NCBI RefSeq assembly: GCF_036711975.1
Contig: NC_091968.1
Span: 22,878,001 to 22,942,000, forward strand
Direction: 5' to 3'
Length of the DNA stretch: 64,000 nucleotides
DNA from: Onthophagus taurus
Taxonomy: Eukaryota > Arthropoda > Insecta > Coleoptera > Scarabaeidae
Shown here: piece by piece, positions 1 through 11,745 of the stretch
How the letters are laid out: every line of letters starts with the position of its first letter
How positions within the stretch are numbered: the first letter of the stretch is position 1
Program-made: the position numbers and the translations under genes
The notes under the pieces: generated by a model
Databases searched by the model: none
What the model was told of the DNA's origin: nothing
The model's input: the letters and a program-made list of their open reading frames with translations, nothing else

Positions 1-1
1 C

Positions 2-2491
2 GAAAAGGTCAAGAATTTTAAACTTTGCATCAATTGCCTTAAACCCGGTCATATACACGAAAACTGTAAACTAGGTAATTGTAAGAAATGTAACAATGCT
101 CATAATACCTTGTTGCATTTTGAAAAAAGTGACTTTTCTACTGCACGTTATTCTAATCCTCCAACGACAAGTGTGGTATCTGCACATACGATGAACAATA
201 ACAGTGAATATGTTTTATTGCCTACAGCTCTATTATGGGTAAAAAATGCAATGGGAAATTTAATCAGATGTCGGGCTTTAGTAGACTCCTGTTCACAATC
301 AAATTTTATTACCACTGAACTTGCATCTAAATTGAATTTACAAAAAACTAAGGTTTTAGCATCCATTAACGGAGTTAATCAGTCGAACTTTAATGCATCT
401 ACTAGAACACAGACAGATATTTATTCATTAAACAAGCATTTTAACAAAAAATTGTCATTTTTAATAATTGATAAAATAACGGATAAGTTACCACAACAAA
501 AAATTGATAAGGAGCGATTACAAATTCCTGAAAAATTACAACTCGCTGATCCTGATTTTCATAAACCCAACAGCGTAGATATTTTGCTAGGTGCTTCAGT
601 TTTCTTTGAACTACTGTCAATAGGACAAATCAAATTGAATGGTAATGACGGACCCATACTCCAAAAAACAAAACTGGGTTGGATAATAGCAGGGAATATC
701 CCATTTTCGTTGAATTGTAACTCTTGTTTTCTGATCACTCGTAAACCCATTAATGAGAATACTGCATTATTAAAACCTTTGGAAAAATTTTGGGAAATCG
801 AGAAATCACCGAAGGTTAACCATTTATCTCCTGAAGACTTGGAGGTTGAGACTCACTTTCGTAATACTTATCAAAGAGAGACGGATGCTCGTTTTCAAGT
901 TTCGTTGCCATTGAAGGACAATCCCCAAATTTTAGGTGAATCCTATGATATTGCAAAGCGACATTTAATCTCATTGGAAAACAAATTCCCAAAAAATTCA
1001 GAATTGGAGAAGAGTAAAAGGCTATTGGTCAAATTGGCTCAAGAACAAGAATTTAGCGAGGATATATCCAATTTAAAGGCCAAGGGAATTAAACTGACTA
1101 GTAAGTTGAAAACTTTAGATCCATTCTTAGACGAAGATGGTCTTTTGAGAGTGGGTGGTAGATTGGCAAACACTGATTTACCATTTTCACGTAAACATCA
1201 AATAATTTTACCCTCTAAACACAAATTAACTGAATTAATCATTCGACATAAACATTTGGAAAATTTACATGCTGGCGTTCAAACTCTTCTTTCGATTATA
1301 AGACTTGAATATTGGCCTGCAGACGGAAAAAATGTGATTAAAAAGATATTACGTTCATGCACAATTTGTTTTCGAGTAAAACCTAGATTCATTTTTCCAA
1401 AGATGGGTATGTTGCCCAAAGAACGAACAACACCAGTACGACCATTTACGAATGTAGGTGTGGATTATACCGGTCCTATACTAATCAAGGATGATAAATT
1501 AAGAAAGCGAAGGTTTATTAAGTCCTACGTTTGTTTATTTGTTTGTTTACCTACGAAGGCATTGCATTTAGAGTTGGTAACTGATTTGACATCTGACACA
1601 TTTCTGAATGCATTTAAAAGATTTATGGATAGACGAGGTTTGTGTCGATGCTTATATTCCGATAATGCTACTAATTTTAAAGGGGCTAAGAGTGTAATGT
1701 ATACTAATTTAGAAGATCTAGCTAAGGATCCTGATATTTCAAATTATTTTCGTGACAAAGGGGTCATTTGGCACTTCATTCCCGCAAGAAGCCCTCACTT
1801 TGGTGGGATTTGGGAAGCTGCGGTTAACCGGGTTAAGTATCATTTAATGAGAACAGTTGGTGATGAAAGACTAACCTATGAGACCTTTTCCACAGTTTTA
1901 ATCCAAATTGAGTCAATCCTAAACTCAAGACCTTTACTTCCTTTATCCTCTGACCCTCAAGATTTAGAATTATTGACTCCAGGACATTTTTTGATTGGCA
2001 CGGCCTTATTGGCAGTTCCTGAAGTAGATGTTTCAGAAATTCCTGCTAACCGATTAACAAATTACAAACAAGTCCAAAAATTACACCAATCATTTTGGAA
2101 AAGGTGGTCATTGGGGTATTTGCATACTCTACAACAAAGGACGAAGTGGAGATTCTACCGAGAAGATCTTGTCAAAATTGGAAGTATGGTTCTGCTTAAA
2201 GATGACAACCTCCCCCCAATGCAGTGGAAAACAGGAAGAATAGAAGAACTCCATCCTGGTCCAGACGGAAAGGTTCGTGTGGTGAAGATCCATACTTCAG
2301 GTGGAACTGTGTCTAGAAGTGTATCTACATCGAGTTTGTGTTTTACCAATAGAAGGACAGTAACTGACTTTATATATTATAGTTTCTTAAGTTTCTTCAT
2401 GTGTTGTTTTTTTTATCTTTTGAAAGATAACTCTTTCAAGGCGGGAGTTATGTTGCGACTCTCGTTCATAGATGTAGTTAGTGAGAGATAG
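2..2491 (+). mobile_element. BEL/Pao-type LTR retrotransposon polyprotein, RT/RNase H deleted, 5' end outside window
   Basis: The reading frame is open from base 2 to the stop at 2491, so the first Met at 110 is internal. Order seen: a Gag-type zinc knuckle (Cys-rich, CINCLKPGHIHENC, bases 32-73), then a Pao-type aspartic protease region (LVDSCSQSNFITTELASKL) with a downstream ILLGASVFF / TKLGWIIAG block. The linker that normally leads into reverse transcriptase follows (SYDIAKRHLISLE). It then jumps directly to the pre-integrase segment (LDEDGLLRVGGRL), an HHCC zinc finger (HKHLENLHAG, CTICFRVKP) and the DDE integrase core (VDYTGPI, YSDNATNF, HFGGIWEAAV). The whole reverse transcriptase/RNase H region is missing, yet the frame is unbroken. 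Family order is known for BEL/Pao; the deletion is read directly here. Confidence 0.88.
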
Positions 2492-2643
2492 AAGGGCACA
2501 CGTGTCGAGTTGTTACCCGCGAAAAAGGATCAGTCCGTTACGAGCAGCGATGACGGACGCTTCCAAGCATTATATTTGAGTTAAAGAAAATAAATTAAAA
2601 CAAAAATAGAAGCTTTTCATTCAACTACATACAGTCCACAACA
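2451..2643 (+). repeat. 3' LTR of the BEL/Pao element
   Basis: Starts TGTTGCGACT just after a purine-rich tract (aaggcggga) that looks like the polypurine primer, overlaps the end of the polyprotein frame, contains AATAAA near 2588 and ends ...TCCACAACA. The TGT...ACA ends fit BEL-type LTRs. The 5' LTR lies outside the window, so the boundary is inferred. Confidence 0.6.
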
Positions 2644-2999
2644 ATGGGATAAAAAATATACGGGGTGGCTCGTCTGAGATGGAAGACCCTGTATAAGAAT
2701 ATGATAAGCTTGAGCCAAGAGTAATAATCTTCGTTCAATATATTTTTCTCTGTGTAGTCATACAATGAATAATGATTATTAAGCTATCTATAAGATACAA
2801 TTTATCTCGTAGATAACAGGGTCGTGCGTACTACCACCTCCATTTATCTCATAGTTAAGAAATCCTTGAGATAACCAAGGAATCTAGGGATTTTTTGGTC
2901 TATTATGTTAAATTGACAGCTCTATGTGGTCAAAAGACCTACTATTAGGTATTTTGACGATATTCTAACCTGTTTAAATCTTAAAATTAAAATTTGGAA

Positions 3000-3113
3000 A
3001 TGGAGACTGAGAAAAGGCGACAAACCGAACATCTTCTTGAATTTGTTATCAAACATAAAAACGTAATAGAAAACAAAAAAAGTGATGCAGTTACATGGCA
3101 AAGAAAGCAAAAT
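3000..3113 (+). pseudogene. Myb/SANT-like DNA-binding protein fragment of the Harbinger element
   Basis: From ATG at 3000 the frame gives METEKRRQTEHLLEFVIKHK, then N-V-I-E-N-K-K-S-D-A-V-T and a GTATGT splice donor at 3114. This resembles the first helices of the zeste-type Myb/SANT-like domain that accompanies insect Harbinger transposases. No downstream exon is recognisable before the converging transposase remnant begins, so it is a truncated copy. Confidence 0.5.
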
Positions 3114-3149
3114 GTATGTATATCTCGTATTATTGTATGTTAAAATGTG

Positions 3150-3565
3150 ATGGTAAACAATAATGGCACAACTAACATGATGAACGACTGAAGATGCCAA
3201 TTGTACACTCACTCCTGCAAAATCTAGCAACATGTTACTTATTGCATAAAACCGAAGAGTCAGCAACAAACGGTTTGAAGGAGGTACAGCATTATTACTA
3301 AAATTTTGATGAATTTTACATTAAATAATAGCAATCAACAAATTGCTTACGTCATGGATGGAGGTTTTATTACATCTTCTATTTGATTCAAAAGGTGATG
3401 AAAACTTTTTTTCGAGAGACGAAATCTCGTCATAAATTCAACATCTCAATGAATATTTAAATAGCCCTTATTATCCTTAATTCTAAAGTCGTTATAATAA
3501 TTCGTTGATTTCTTCAAAAATTTGTTCTTCATCTCCAATGTCGAAGAAATTATCCATGATGATTT
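3150..3565 (-). pseudogene. Harbinger transposase N-terminal fragment
   Basis: Minus strand from about 3555: MDNFFDIGDEEQIFEEINEL, then stops and a frame change, then FMTRFRLSKKSFHHLLNQIE. A probable intron (GTAAGC...TTTTAG) leads to NNAVPPSNRLLLTLRFYAIS and further to ...FAGVSVQLASSVVHHVS. These blocks match, in order, the start of insect Harbinger transposases (the RFRLSK and LLLTLRFYA motifs). The DDE catalytic region is missing and the frame is broken. Confidence 0.65.
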
Positions 3566-3836
3566 CATCTAATGTTAATTATTAATAGTTTTTTATTTAA
3601 GTTTATATTACTTTTCTTATTTTAACTGAACTAGTAAAACGCTCGAATTTTATACGTCAGTATAAATTCTATTTGAGGTTAGGTATCCGCAGTTATCCGT
3701 TAGATAGCAACGTATCCCACACCCAATGCACGGGTTACAGATATTTCAAAAGTTATCTCTTGGATAGCGGTATCTATAAGATAAATACAGTGGTAGTAAA
3801 ACTTTAACTATGAGTGGTAGTAGTGGGCCTGTTCAA

Positions 3837-4164
3837 ACATTCGAATAAATTTCTTTATGGTAATTCGATTATGCCCATCACTATTCTACAGTATGTTCAT
3901 TAAAATAAATTTTTAATAATTTTAATTATTAATAAATCTCAATTTGGTTGTTTTCACAAAATTAACTATTAAAATGTTTATATCATTTATTTTAAAAATT
4001 AGTAAAACCTTCCTTCATTTCACAGAATTAAAAATTAAAATCATTAATAATTTAGTATTTAACTTAGTTCTCACTGAATCCATTCGATTAATTCGATTAC
4101 CATTATTAATAAGTTCCTTATAAAAGCACCCGAACAAATTAAATTAACAAACGTTTCTTACAAT
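3837..4164 (+). promoter_or_regulatory. Upstream region of the odorant receptor with a TATA-like box at 4118-4126
   Basis: AT-rich, no coding. A TATAAAA-like motif (ttataaaag) sits about 40 bp before the receptor ATG at 4165, compatible with a start site near 4145-4150 and a very short 5' UTR. The promoter role is inferred from position only. Confidence 0.35.
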
Positions 4165-7100
4165 ATGTCAAAACAGCAAGATAAATTTTTCGATTTTAAT
4201 AAATTTTGGTTTAAATGTTTTGGATTATGGGTCCCAGACGAAAAAGAGAAATCCTACAAACTTTTAATTTACACTTACAACGCGATTATAGTATCGTACT
4301 CGGTTATTTTATTCACGATCGCGCAAATTATAAGTATTCTCGATATTAATAACGACCGCGCGACGTTTATCAAAAATATAAACCTCGTCTCGAGTTTTTG
4401 CGTTACGAATTATAAAGTGTACATTTGGTTTTCGCGCAGAAAAGAGTTTCTGAGATTGTTTGAATTTGTCGAGGATAGTTTTAGTATTTTCGAGGAACAC
4501 GACGATTTTAAACCGAGCGATATAATCGCGAAAAGACAACGTTTTAAAGATAATTTTCTAAAAGGATATTTGGGTTTGTCTTATTTCATATCATTTTTTT
4601 GTTTACTCAACGAGGTAACTCAAGTTTTATTGTCTGGGGAGAAATATTTCGTTTATTCCAACGAAACTGTAAGATTCGATTGTGATGTTGAGATACCATT
4701 TCAATGTTGGCTTCCTTTTGATCCTTTCCAATCGAAAATTAAACATTTTTTTGGGGTTTTTATGCAAGTTGTCGCCGTTATTCTTGGTGGATCGATTACA
4801 GTTTGTAAGAAATAAATATTTTTTTTATTTTTATGATTTATTTGATTTTTTTTAAGGTGTGGATACTTTGTATATGAGTGCCGTTTTGGGAGTTACAATT
4901 CATTTTGAGTTGTTACAAGGTGGGTTTAGAACAATTCGTGAAAATTGCGCTAAAAAGCTCGGGATAAGTGGCGATTTTATTCGGGATCCCCCCGAATTAA
5001 TCGAAATGACGGATAATAAAATGAAAAAGTTAGTTATTCATTTACAAAAAGTCTTAACGTTTTGCGACTTACTCGAAGATCTCTACACTATTACGATTTT
5101 ATCGCAACTTTTAATTTCAATGGTTGCTCTTTGTACCTGTTTATTTTTAGTATCTGAAGTAAGTTGAAATTAAAAAAAAATTATTTACAGTTGCTCACAA
5201 AATTGAATATACAGGGGAATAGAAGATGGGAGAAAGTTTGTGATGTATATGTTACCGTGTAAAACCGAAATCTGGTAATTGTTGACATCCTTAGTAAATG
5301 TGGACAATCAGGAAGTCGATTTAGAAGAAACAAGATTCCGACGAAGGACTATAATATGTAAAAGAATATATCAAAAGTGCATGGTCTAAAAAGGGACATT
5401 CGCAAAATCAAGGTCATATATTGCAGAAACGGAAAATGAAGATTTGAGAAGAAATAGAAGACATCTCCAAAGACTACCAAATTGACAAATCGGCGAACAG
5501 ATCTCGGATGGTCCGAGCGAACCTCAATATATGGAAGAGGCCGAAACCAAGACAAATATAGATGAAGAAATATAGAGTTCCATTAAAGTTAAGACTTTGT
5601 TAAATAAATTATAGTGTGGACGAAGTATGGATGTACCGTGGTAGGTCTGTATGTTAGGCAACTAAATGTGCAATATGCATATGTATAAAACAAGCTGTAA
5701 CTTGTAACAGTGATAAATAAAGAAGTGTCGTTCAAGGCGACAACAAACATACATATCGTAACCGACGAGGAGGAAAATTCAAGTCAATTCTTGAGAAGAG
5801 GTATGAGGAGTCGCAGTATCCATTGACCAACCTGAACAGGAAGCGAACATCACTGATAGATGATATGACATATGATAGATTTGGCAGACAGACAAATAAT
5901 CTGTATAAGAATGACGGAACCGATAGGAAAGGTGTTTCAGAAACCTAATCTGAACTCTCTCTATTCTATTAACATAATCATCATAGTGAGGATTCTAAAC
6001 AGTACTTCAGAAACATAAAATACTATTTACAAAGGATAGAAATTATAAACAATGCGTTAGTAAAAGATTCGGACGAACGCATTACAAATAATAATAATAA
6101 TAAACTTTATTTTTCGCAAATTTTACAAAGACAAAGATAATCACATAATGTCACACGATTTTCAAGCCGAACCCATACAGAAAAAAGAAAGAAGGGCAAA
6201 GAAACTATGCCATAATAGCGTGATCCGTGGTGAACCAGCCTCTCATGTATGTAAACTCGCACATCGACATAAGTAATATGACAAATAATATAATAACAAA
6301 AGCGCAAGAAAGGAAGATAGTGATAAAGAATAATAAAAAGTCAAAATAATGTTTTCCGAGAAGAAAGAAAATTAAAATCAAATCCCAGAACGCTCATAGA
6401 GGAAGCACTTGTATTTCCGCTTAAACACCACTACCGGTAGACTTTTTAATTCCTCCGGCAGAGAATTATATACATTCACAATCTGATATGAAAAACCTCG
6501 TTTGAAAAATTGATTCCTGTGTTGTGGAATTTCACAGAGTCCCCTCTGTCGCAGATTCAGATTGTGAATGTCACCTAATTTTGTTGTACAAGTAACCAGG
6601 CAGCCTAGATGTTATAATTTTGTGAAATATAGTAGAACAATGAAGTAAACGTCTGGTGTACATGTTGAGGAAAAAGGACCATAAAGGACCACGCTCCGAC
6701 CCAAAAAGCATCGCCGCACATTTGGTCGGACTCAGACATAAGCAGTGTTCCCTTGAAAAGGATGACACAGCTTCGAGATCACTATTAATGATTTCAGTAG
6801 CCACCAGAGCGTCAGATGGGTAGAAGGAGTAATAAATTTGTGTATTACAACCTAGCATCCTATTAGCTCTAGTCACAACTTCATCAACGTGTTTGTGAGA
6901 GACGTGGTACTAAATCCGAATGTTTCTAGTTCTCGGTCTAGTGCTAGTTTTAATGGCAGTGGTAGGTAGCGCTGGTTAGCGTAAGATATTACTATGTTGT
7001 ATACTTTTATTGAACTAAAACTAGAACAAGAACTAGAAATATTCGGGTTTAGTCGTGAAAAAAACTGTCAGTTGTTAAGGTCAACTTAAATTTTTGTATT

Positions 7101-9870
7101 ATATTCGTAATCTTCATAAAATAACCTTTAAAATGAGGCCAAACATGACGCAATATCTCAAAAAAACAAAAAGTTCGAACTTTCACTATTAATTTTGAAA
7201 TATTTGTCAAGTTCATAAAAAATCCTTTAAAATGAGTCCAAACTCGACATATTTAACATTGATATTAATGGAAATACGATCACTTCCGGTTTGAAACGTC
7301 AACATCAATTTTGACATATTTGTCATCTTCATTAAAAAACCTTTAAAATGAATCCAAAGATGACGCACTTATCTCAAAAAACAAAAAAGTTAGAATAAAA
7401 TACATTAAACCCGAAGTTAGCAACAATGAAGATAGCAATTTAATTTTTAAATATTAATACCAACCTTAATTTTTTATTTTTTTTATTATATTTTTGTGAC
7501 TAATATTAAGACATTTTATAAAAATTAAGAATATCTCAAAATGACATTGACATTTCAAACCGGAACTTGCTTATGTCTTGAGTAATATTGGAATTAAACG
7601 TATGTTTGGACTCATTTTAAAGGATTTTTCACGACGATTACAAATATGTCAAAATTGACGTTGACATTTTAAACCTGAAGTTAGTTGTCATATGATAGAC
7701 AAATGGACAACTTCATGGTGTTCTTTCATGATGTATTCTTTATTAAAAAACCTTTAAAATGGGTCCAAACATGACGCATTTAACTCAAAAAACCAAAAAG
7801 TTCGAACTTTCAACTATTAATTTTGACATATTTGTCAACTTCATGAAAAATCCTTTAAAATGAATCCAAACTCGACATGTTTAACTTTGATATTAATGGA
7901 GATACAATCACTTCCGGTTTGAAACAAAAAAGTTAGAATAAAATACATTAAACCCGAAGTTAGCAACAATGAATATAGCAATTTAATTTTTAAATATTAA
8001 TACCAACCTTAATTTTTGATTTTTTTTTATTATATTTTTGTTTTTGTGACAAATATTAAGACATTTTATAAAAATTAAGGATATGTCAAAATGATATTGA
8101 CATTTCAAACCGGAAGTTGCTTATATCTCGAGTAATATTGGAATTAAACGTATCATGTTTGGACTTATTTTAAAGGATTTTTCACGACGATTACAAATAT
8201 GTCAAAATTGACGTTGACGTTCTTAACCGGAAGTTGACCATAATTTCATTAATATTGAAGATAAATATGTCGTGTTTGTACTAATTTCAAAGGATTTTTA
8301 ATGAAGATTACAAATATGTCAAAATTGAGGTTGACGTTTTAAATCTGAAGTTAGTTATCGTATAATAGACAAGCAGACAACTTCATGGTGTTTTTTCATG
8401 ATGTATTCTTTATTAAAAAAACCTTTAAAATGAGTCCAAACAAGACGCACTTATCATAAAAAACAAAAAAAGTTACAATAAAAAAGATTAAACCCGAAGT
8501 TAGCAACAATGAAGATAGCAATTTAATTTTTAAATATTAATACCAACCTTAATTTTTTATTTTTTTTTATTATATTTTTATTTTTGTGACAAATATTAAG
8601 ACATTTTATAAAAATTAAGGATATGTCAAAATGATATTGACATTTCAAACCGGAAGTTGCTGATATTTCGAGTAATATTGGAATTAAACGTATCATGTTT
8701 GGACTCATTTTAAAGGATTTTTCACGACGATTACAAATATGTCAAAATTGACGTTGACATTCTTAACAGGAAGTTGACCATAATTTCATTAATATTGAAG
8801 ATAAATATGTCGTGTTTGTACTCATTTTAAAGGATTTTTAATGAAGATTACAAATATGTCAAAATTGAGGTTGACATTTTAAACCTGAAGTTAGTTATCA
8901 TATAATAGAAGTTTTATAACTGAAGTTAATCTAGTGTTAGTCACTTTTCCGCACTTTCTTTTTATTTTTAACGTGTTTTTTGGGTCATTTCACATTGATT
9001 AAAGAAAAATCGTCGATGTTTAAGCCACATGATCGAACTGACCAAGCGGATTCTGTGCTTGTGATGGCTGTCATCAAACAATTTTCAATGATTTGAGCCT
9101 GTCTATTCTGAGAAGTCATATTTTTAGAGAGATGAAAACGAAAATCCCGTTTTTCTCAACATTGTCGCATCATTTCATTTGACGCTTAGTCAAGTGATGC
9201 ATAACGCGATCCAATTCATCATTAGTAACGTAGTAATGAATGGTCGCTTCTCTGGTTTTAATGGGACAATCAACATTTCTGACCGGAGAATGTTGACATT
9301 CACGAATTTCGGTGATTTACAGTAACATATATATATCACAAACTTTAGAATAAATTAATAATTATTTGAAAAATTCACAATTATCTATCTTCTATTCCCG
9401 TGTATACTCAATTTTATGAGCAAACTGTATTTAATAAACGATTTTTTTAGGTACCTATGAGTTCCGAGTTAATACCACAAATATTTTATTTATTATGCGT
9501 TGAAAATCAAATCGCTCTGTATTGTTACGCAGCTAATGAACTAACATTAAGCGTAAATAATAGGAAGAAATCGTTAAATTTAAGTTAATAATTAAGAATT
9601 TTTTAGGCTTCGCTGATTCCTCAATCTCTTTACGAGTCAAATTGGTTATCAACGAGTAATAATTTCAAAAATTCTATAAGATTAACAATGTTAAGGATGT
9701 CGGAACCGGTTTATTTAACGATCGGGAAATTTATGCCGTTAACTTTGAGCACGTTTGTAAGCGTAAGTATTCATTTTATTTATTTTTGTAATCAATAATT
9801 AACATTGTATCTCTTTTTTTTATAGATTGGACGAATAAGTTATTCGTTATTAGCCGTTTTAAAGCGTTAA
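4165..9870 (+). CDS. Odorant receptor (insect 7tm_6 family), five exons, 414 aa
   Basis: Joined exons: 4165-4804, 4857-5158, 9451-9552, 9607-9762 and 9826-9870. Introns begin GTAAG/GTAAAT and end AG, and phases agree throughout (1245 nt, stop TAA at 9868). The protein starts MSKQQDKFFDFNKFWFKCFG, has several hydrophobic spans, and closes with the conserved C-terminal exons of insect odorant receptors: ...LIPQIFYLLCVENQIALYCY, then ASLIPQSLYESNW..., then a short last exon SYSLLAVLKR. Length is typical. These receptors are inverted seven-pass membrane proteins that pair with Orco in sensory neurons; the ligand cannot be read from sequence. Intron 2 is 4.3 kb of nested transposons while the others are about 50-60 bp. 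No frame damage is seen. Confidence 0.88.
5340..5760 (+). mobile_element. Ty3/gypsy retrotransposon 3' fragment (integrase C-terminus and possible LTR)
   Basis: Bases 5408-5470 read RSYIAETENEDLRRNRRHLQ, a sequence typical of the last part of gypsy-type Pol, just after integrase. Stops follow. The next bases from about 5615 (tgtggacgaag... with AATAAA near 5716) could be LTR, but I cannot define its ends. Confidence 0.5.
6083..6876 (-). mobile_element. Non-LTR retrotransposon (jockey/CR1-like) 3' end
   Basis: Minus strand 6876-6571 reads a reverse-transcriptase segment (INSDLEAVSSFSREHCLCLS, then KCAAMLFGS). After a gap, 6600-6400 reads the usual C-terminal block (GDIHNLNLRQRG ... YNSLPEELKSLPVVVFKRKY, then KCFLYERSGI stop). 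A 3' UTR follows and ends in a (TTA)n tail at 6085-6103. The piece is 5'-truncated and frameshifted. Confidence 0.7.
6910..7052. mobile_element. MITE with inverted ends ctaaatccgaatgtttctag
   Basis: Starts ctaaatccgaatgtttctag and ends with the inverted copy ctagaaatattcgggtttag. The same family recurs at 13654-13796 and, scrambled, at 23750-23905. No coding. Confidence 0.6.
7053..9210. repeat. Tandem-repeat element, family 1 copy a (CCGGAAGT/TTTAAAATGAGTCCAAAC repeats)
   Basis: Built from units of about 540 bp that each contain the motif tttaaaatgagtccaaac in both orientations, plus accggaagt and aaacccgaagttagcaac. The right end carries a TIR, gcttagtcaagtgatgcataacgcg (9184-9208), matching the ends of the 16441 copy. 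No open frame. Related copies are at 12920, 16441, 20001 and 51394. Confidence 0.7.
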
Positions 9871-10398
9871 TTATTTAAGTTGATACAACTTGACACCTAA
9901 TGAGTAGATAACATTTCTAGACATAAAATTATAGTTTTTCTCAAAAAAAATAAAAATCTAAATTTTATATCGATTGTACGGATTCAATCACGTCATATCT
10001 GAGAGGTGAAACGAACTCACATCAAATTATAAAATACAGTGTGTTAATTAATTATAAACCAATATCGCGATTTGCGCATTGCAATACCAATACTGTGATA
10101 TTGGTTGCATACTTGCAATGATGACGTTGGGTACGATAATTAATTAACACACTGTATAAATAATAATAAAATTCACCCACACAAAATAAAAACTTACAAA
10201 TTGATATATAAAAACATTAAGCATTTTAATACCCTCTAGTTATATTTAGTTATTGAAGGTAATAAACAGTACATTCACAATTGTTCTATTTTATTGATAA
10301 TTTCAACGAGATTTTGAGTTGTTTCCGATACTCAATTCCAATTTCCATCTCATCGTTTTAATTAAAAAGTATTATTATAGTTTTATTTCATATTTTTT
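9871..10398. other. Gene-free stretch after the odorant receptor, with one MITE
   Basis: AT-rich. A MITE lies at 10037-10154. No coding or RNA gene recognised. Confidence 0.5.
10037..10154. mobile_element. 118-bp palindromic MITE, Tc1/mariner-like, TA target
   Basis: Ends CAGTGTGTTAATTAATTAT and its inverse, flanked by TA on both sides (10035-10036, 10155-10156). The interior holds two inverted stretches (ccaatac/gtattgg type). A 165-bp relative is at 27074-27238 and a partial copy is near 21765. Confidence 0.75.
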
Positions 10399-10411
10399 TA
10401 ATTATCCTTTA

Positions 10412-11647
10412 CATTACATTACATTACATAGAATACATATCGGGTAGGCGGACCAACCAACCTTGCACCGCGACCCTAAGGATCTATTGTACCCCGACAG
10501 ATATCGTTATCAAATTTCACCGTGCAGTCCAATGCTCTTAACGAACATTAATACCTTGCTCGGCGAAAGGTCATTCAGATCTTTTGAGGAGATAAACTGC
10601 GACCCAAAAATCGAGAATCTGATACGGTTAACGGCAGGGCAGTGGCATAAAACATGCTCAACCGTCTCTGCTTCCTCCGCACATAGTCGGCATTCAACAT
10701 CGTCGGCTAAACCCAACAAGTTGAGGTGTGCTTTTAATCGGCAGTGCCCAGTAAAAACACCCATTAGAACTTTTATGCTACTACGGGCAAGTCCTAAAAT
10801 ATTCCCGGGTTTGACAGTGGCGATGTTAATAAACACCTTAGCATGTCTCATTCCAGGAGAACTGGTCCACAGTAGGCGAAGTCTCTCTTCAGCCCACAGT
10901 CCAATCCTATATTTGGCCATCGCAAATGATACACCAACTGCTGGTTCCGGTCCCACAAACGCTTCAGCGCTGCCATCTAGCTAGCTTATCTGCCGCTTCA
11001 TTGCCAGCAACACCAGAGTGACCTGGGACCCAGATCAGAGAGACTCTGTTATCACAACTCAGTGTGTTTAATGTTCTCTTACAATCATTAACCAGAGCCG
11101 ACACCGTTTTCACGGCTTGCAGCGCCTGGAGAGCGGCTTGACTGTCTGAGAAAATTCGTACTGTCATGTTCTTCACCCCTCTTTCAAGAAGGATTTTAGC
11201 ACCCATTTCAATAGCAAATACTTCCGCCTGGAATACAGTACAGTACGTACCCAGGCTGTAGGCTTGCTTAATTCGAGGTGTCTGGCAGTATACTCCTGCT
11301 CCTACCCCTTCAGGCGTTTTTGATCCATCTGTGTACAAGCAAATGTCTGCCCGAACCAGAGAATTTTCATTTTCGATCCAGGACTGCCGCTCAGGCAGTA
11401 CAATCTGGTATCGAGCATTAATCACTGATAGTGATACCGCCAAATCTGACGGCATTGATAGCACAGTATCAGTGCTTATAATGTCTTCCGCAGCCCATTG
11501 GTAGGACATGTCGGAACAGTTTTGAGCATATTGCTTAAATCTGTAAATGGTTGTTCTAGCCACTTTCTCTATATGCAAATGCAGAGGAGATAGGCCAAGC
11601 AGAACCTCCATTGCTAGAGTTGGCGTTGTGCCTATCGCACCAGAGAC
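10412..11647 (-). mobile_element. 5'-truncated non-LTR retrotransposon with RNase H (I/R1-like), flanked by a 13-bp target duplication
   Basis: Minus strand. The direct repeat taattatccttta flanks the insertion exactly (10399-10411 and 11648-11660). Coding runs from the post-RT linker (MEVLLGLSPLHLHIEKVART) through a ribonuclease H domain with its acidic residues visible (CLYTDGSKT, FQAEVFAIE, IFSDSQAA, WVPGHSGVAGNEAADKLA). A one-base frameshift near 10957 precedes a C-terminal CCHC-type motif (CRLCAEEAETVEHVLCHC). The 3' end is an (ATGTA)n-like tail at 10411-10430. Clean duplications with one frameshift suggest a fairly recent but dead insertion. Confidence 0.85.
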
Positions 11648-11745
11648 TAATTATCCTTTAAATAAATATCTGCAAATTCATATTACATATAATAGTACAC
11701 CCAAACTGGATTATATTTGTTTAATTCTCTACAAGCATTTCTACA

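Larger units (their letters stand above)
2820..3836. mobile_element. Harbinger-type DNA transposon, internally deleted, with imperfect terminal inverted repeats
   Basis: Ends are imperfect inverted repeats: cagggtcgtgcgtactaccac with ctcatagttaag on the left, and the reverse complement of gtggtagtagtgggcctg with ctatgag on the right. Inside lie two coding remnants in opposite orientation, a transposase N-terminus on the minus strand and a Myb/SANT-like exon on the plus strand. Known autonomous Harbingers carry exactly these two proteins. The transposase catalytic half is absent, so this is a non-autonomous deletion derivative. Exact termini are uncertain. Confidence 0.55.
5188..9427. mobile_element. 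Tc1/mariner-like element with TIRs and TA duplications, broken by nested insertions, in receptor intron 2
   Basis: Left end cagttgctcacaaaattgaa and right end (reverse complement) cagtttgctcataaaattga are inverted, with similarity running through gggaatagaag and tttgtgat. Both ends abut TA (5186-5187, 9428-9429), the Tc1/mariner target. No intact transposase remains. The interior holds gypsy, non-LTR, MITE and tandem-repeat insertions. Confidence 0.6.

Noticed and set aside
10463..10984. 173-codon plus-strand ORF
   Set aside because: Shadow of the minus-strand non-LTR C-terminal region; the minus frame carries the RNase H and zinc motifs.
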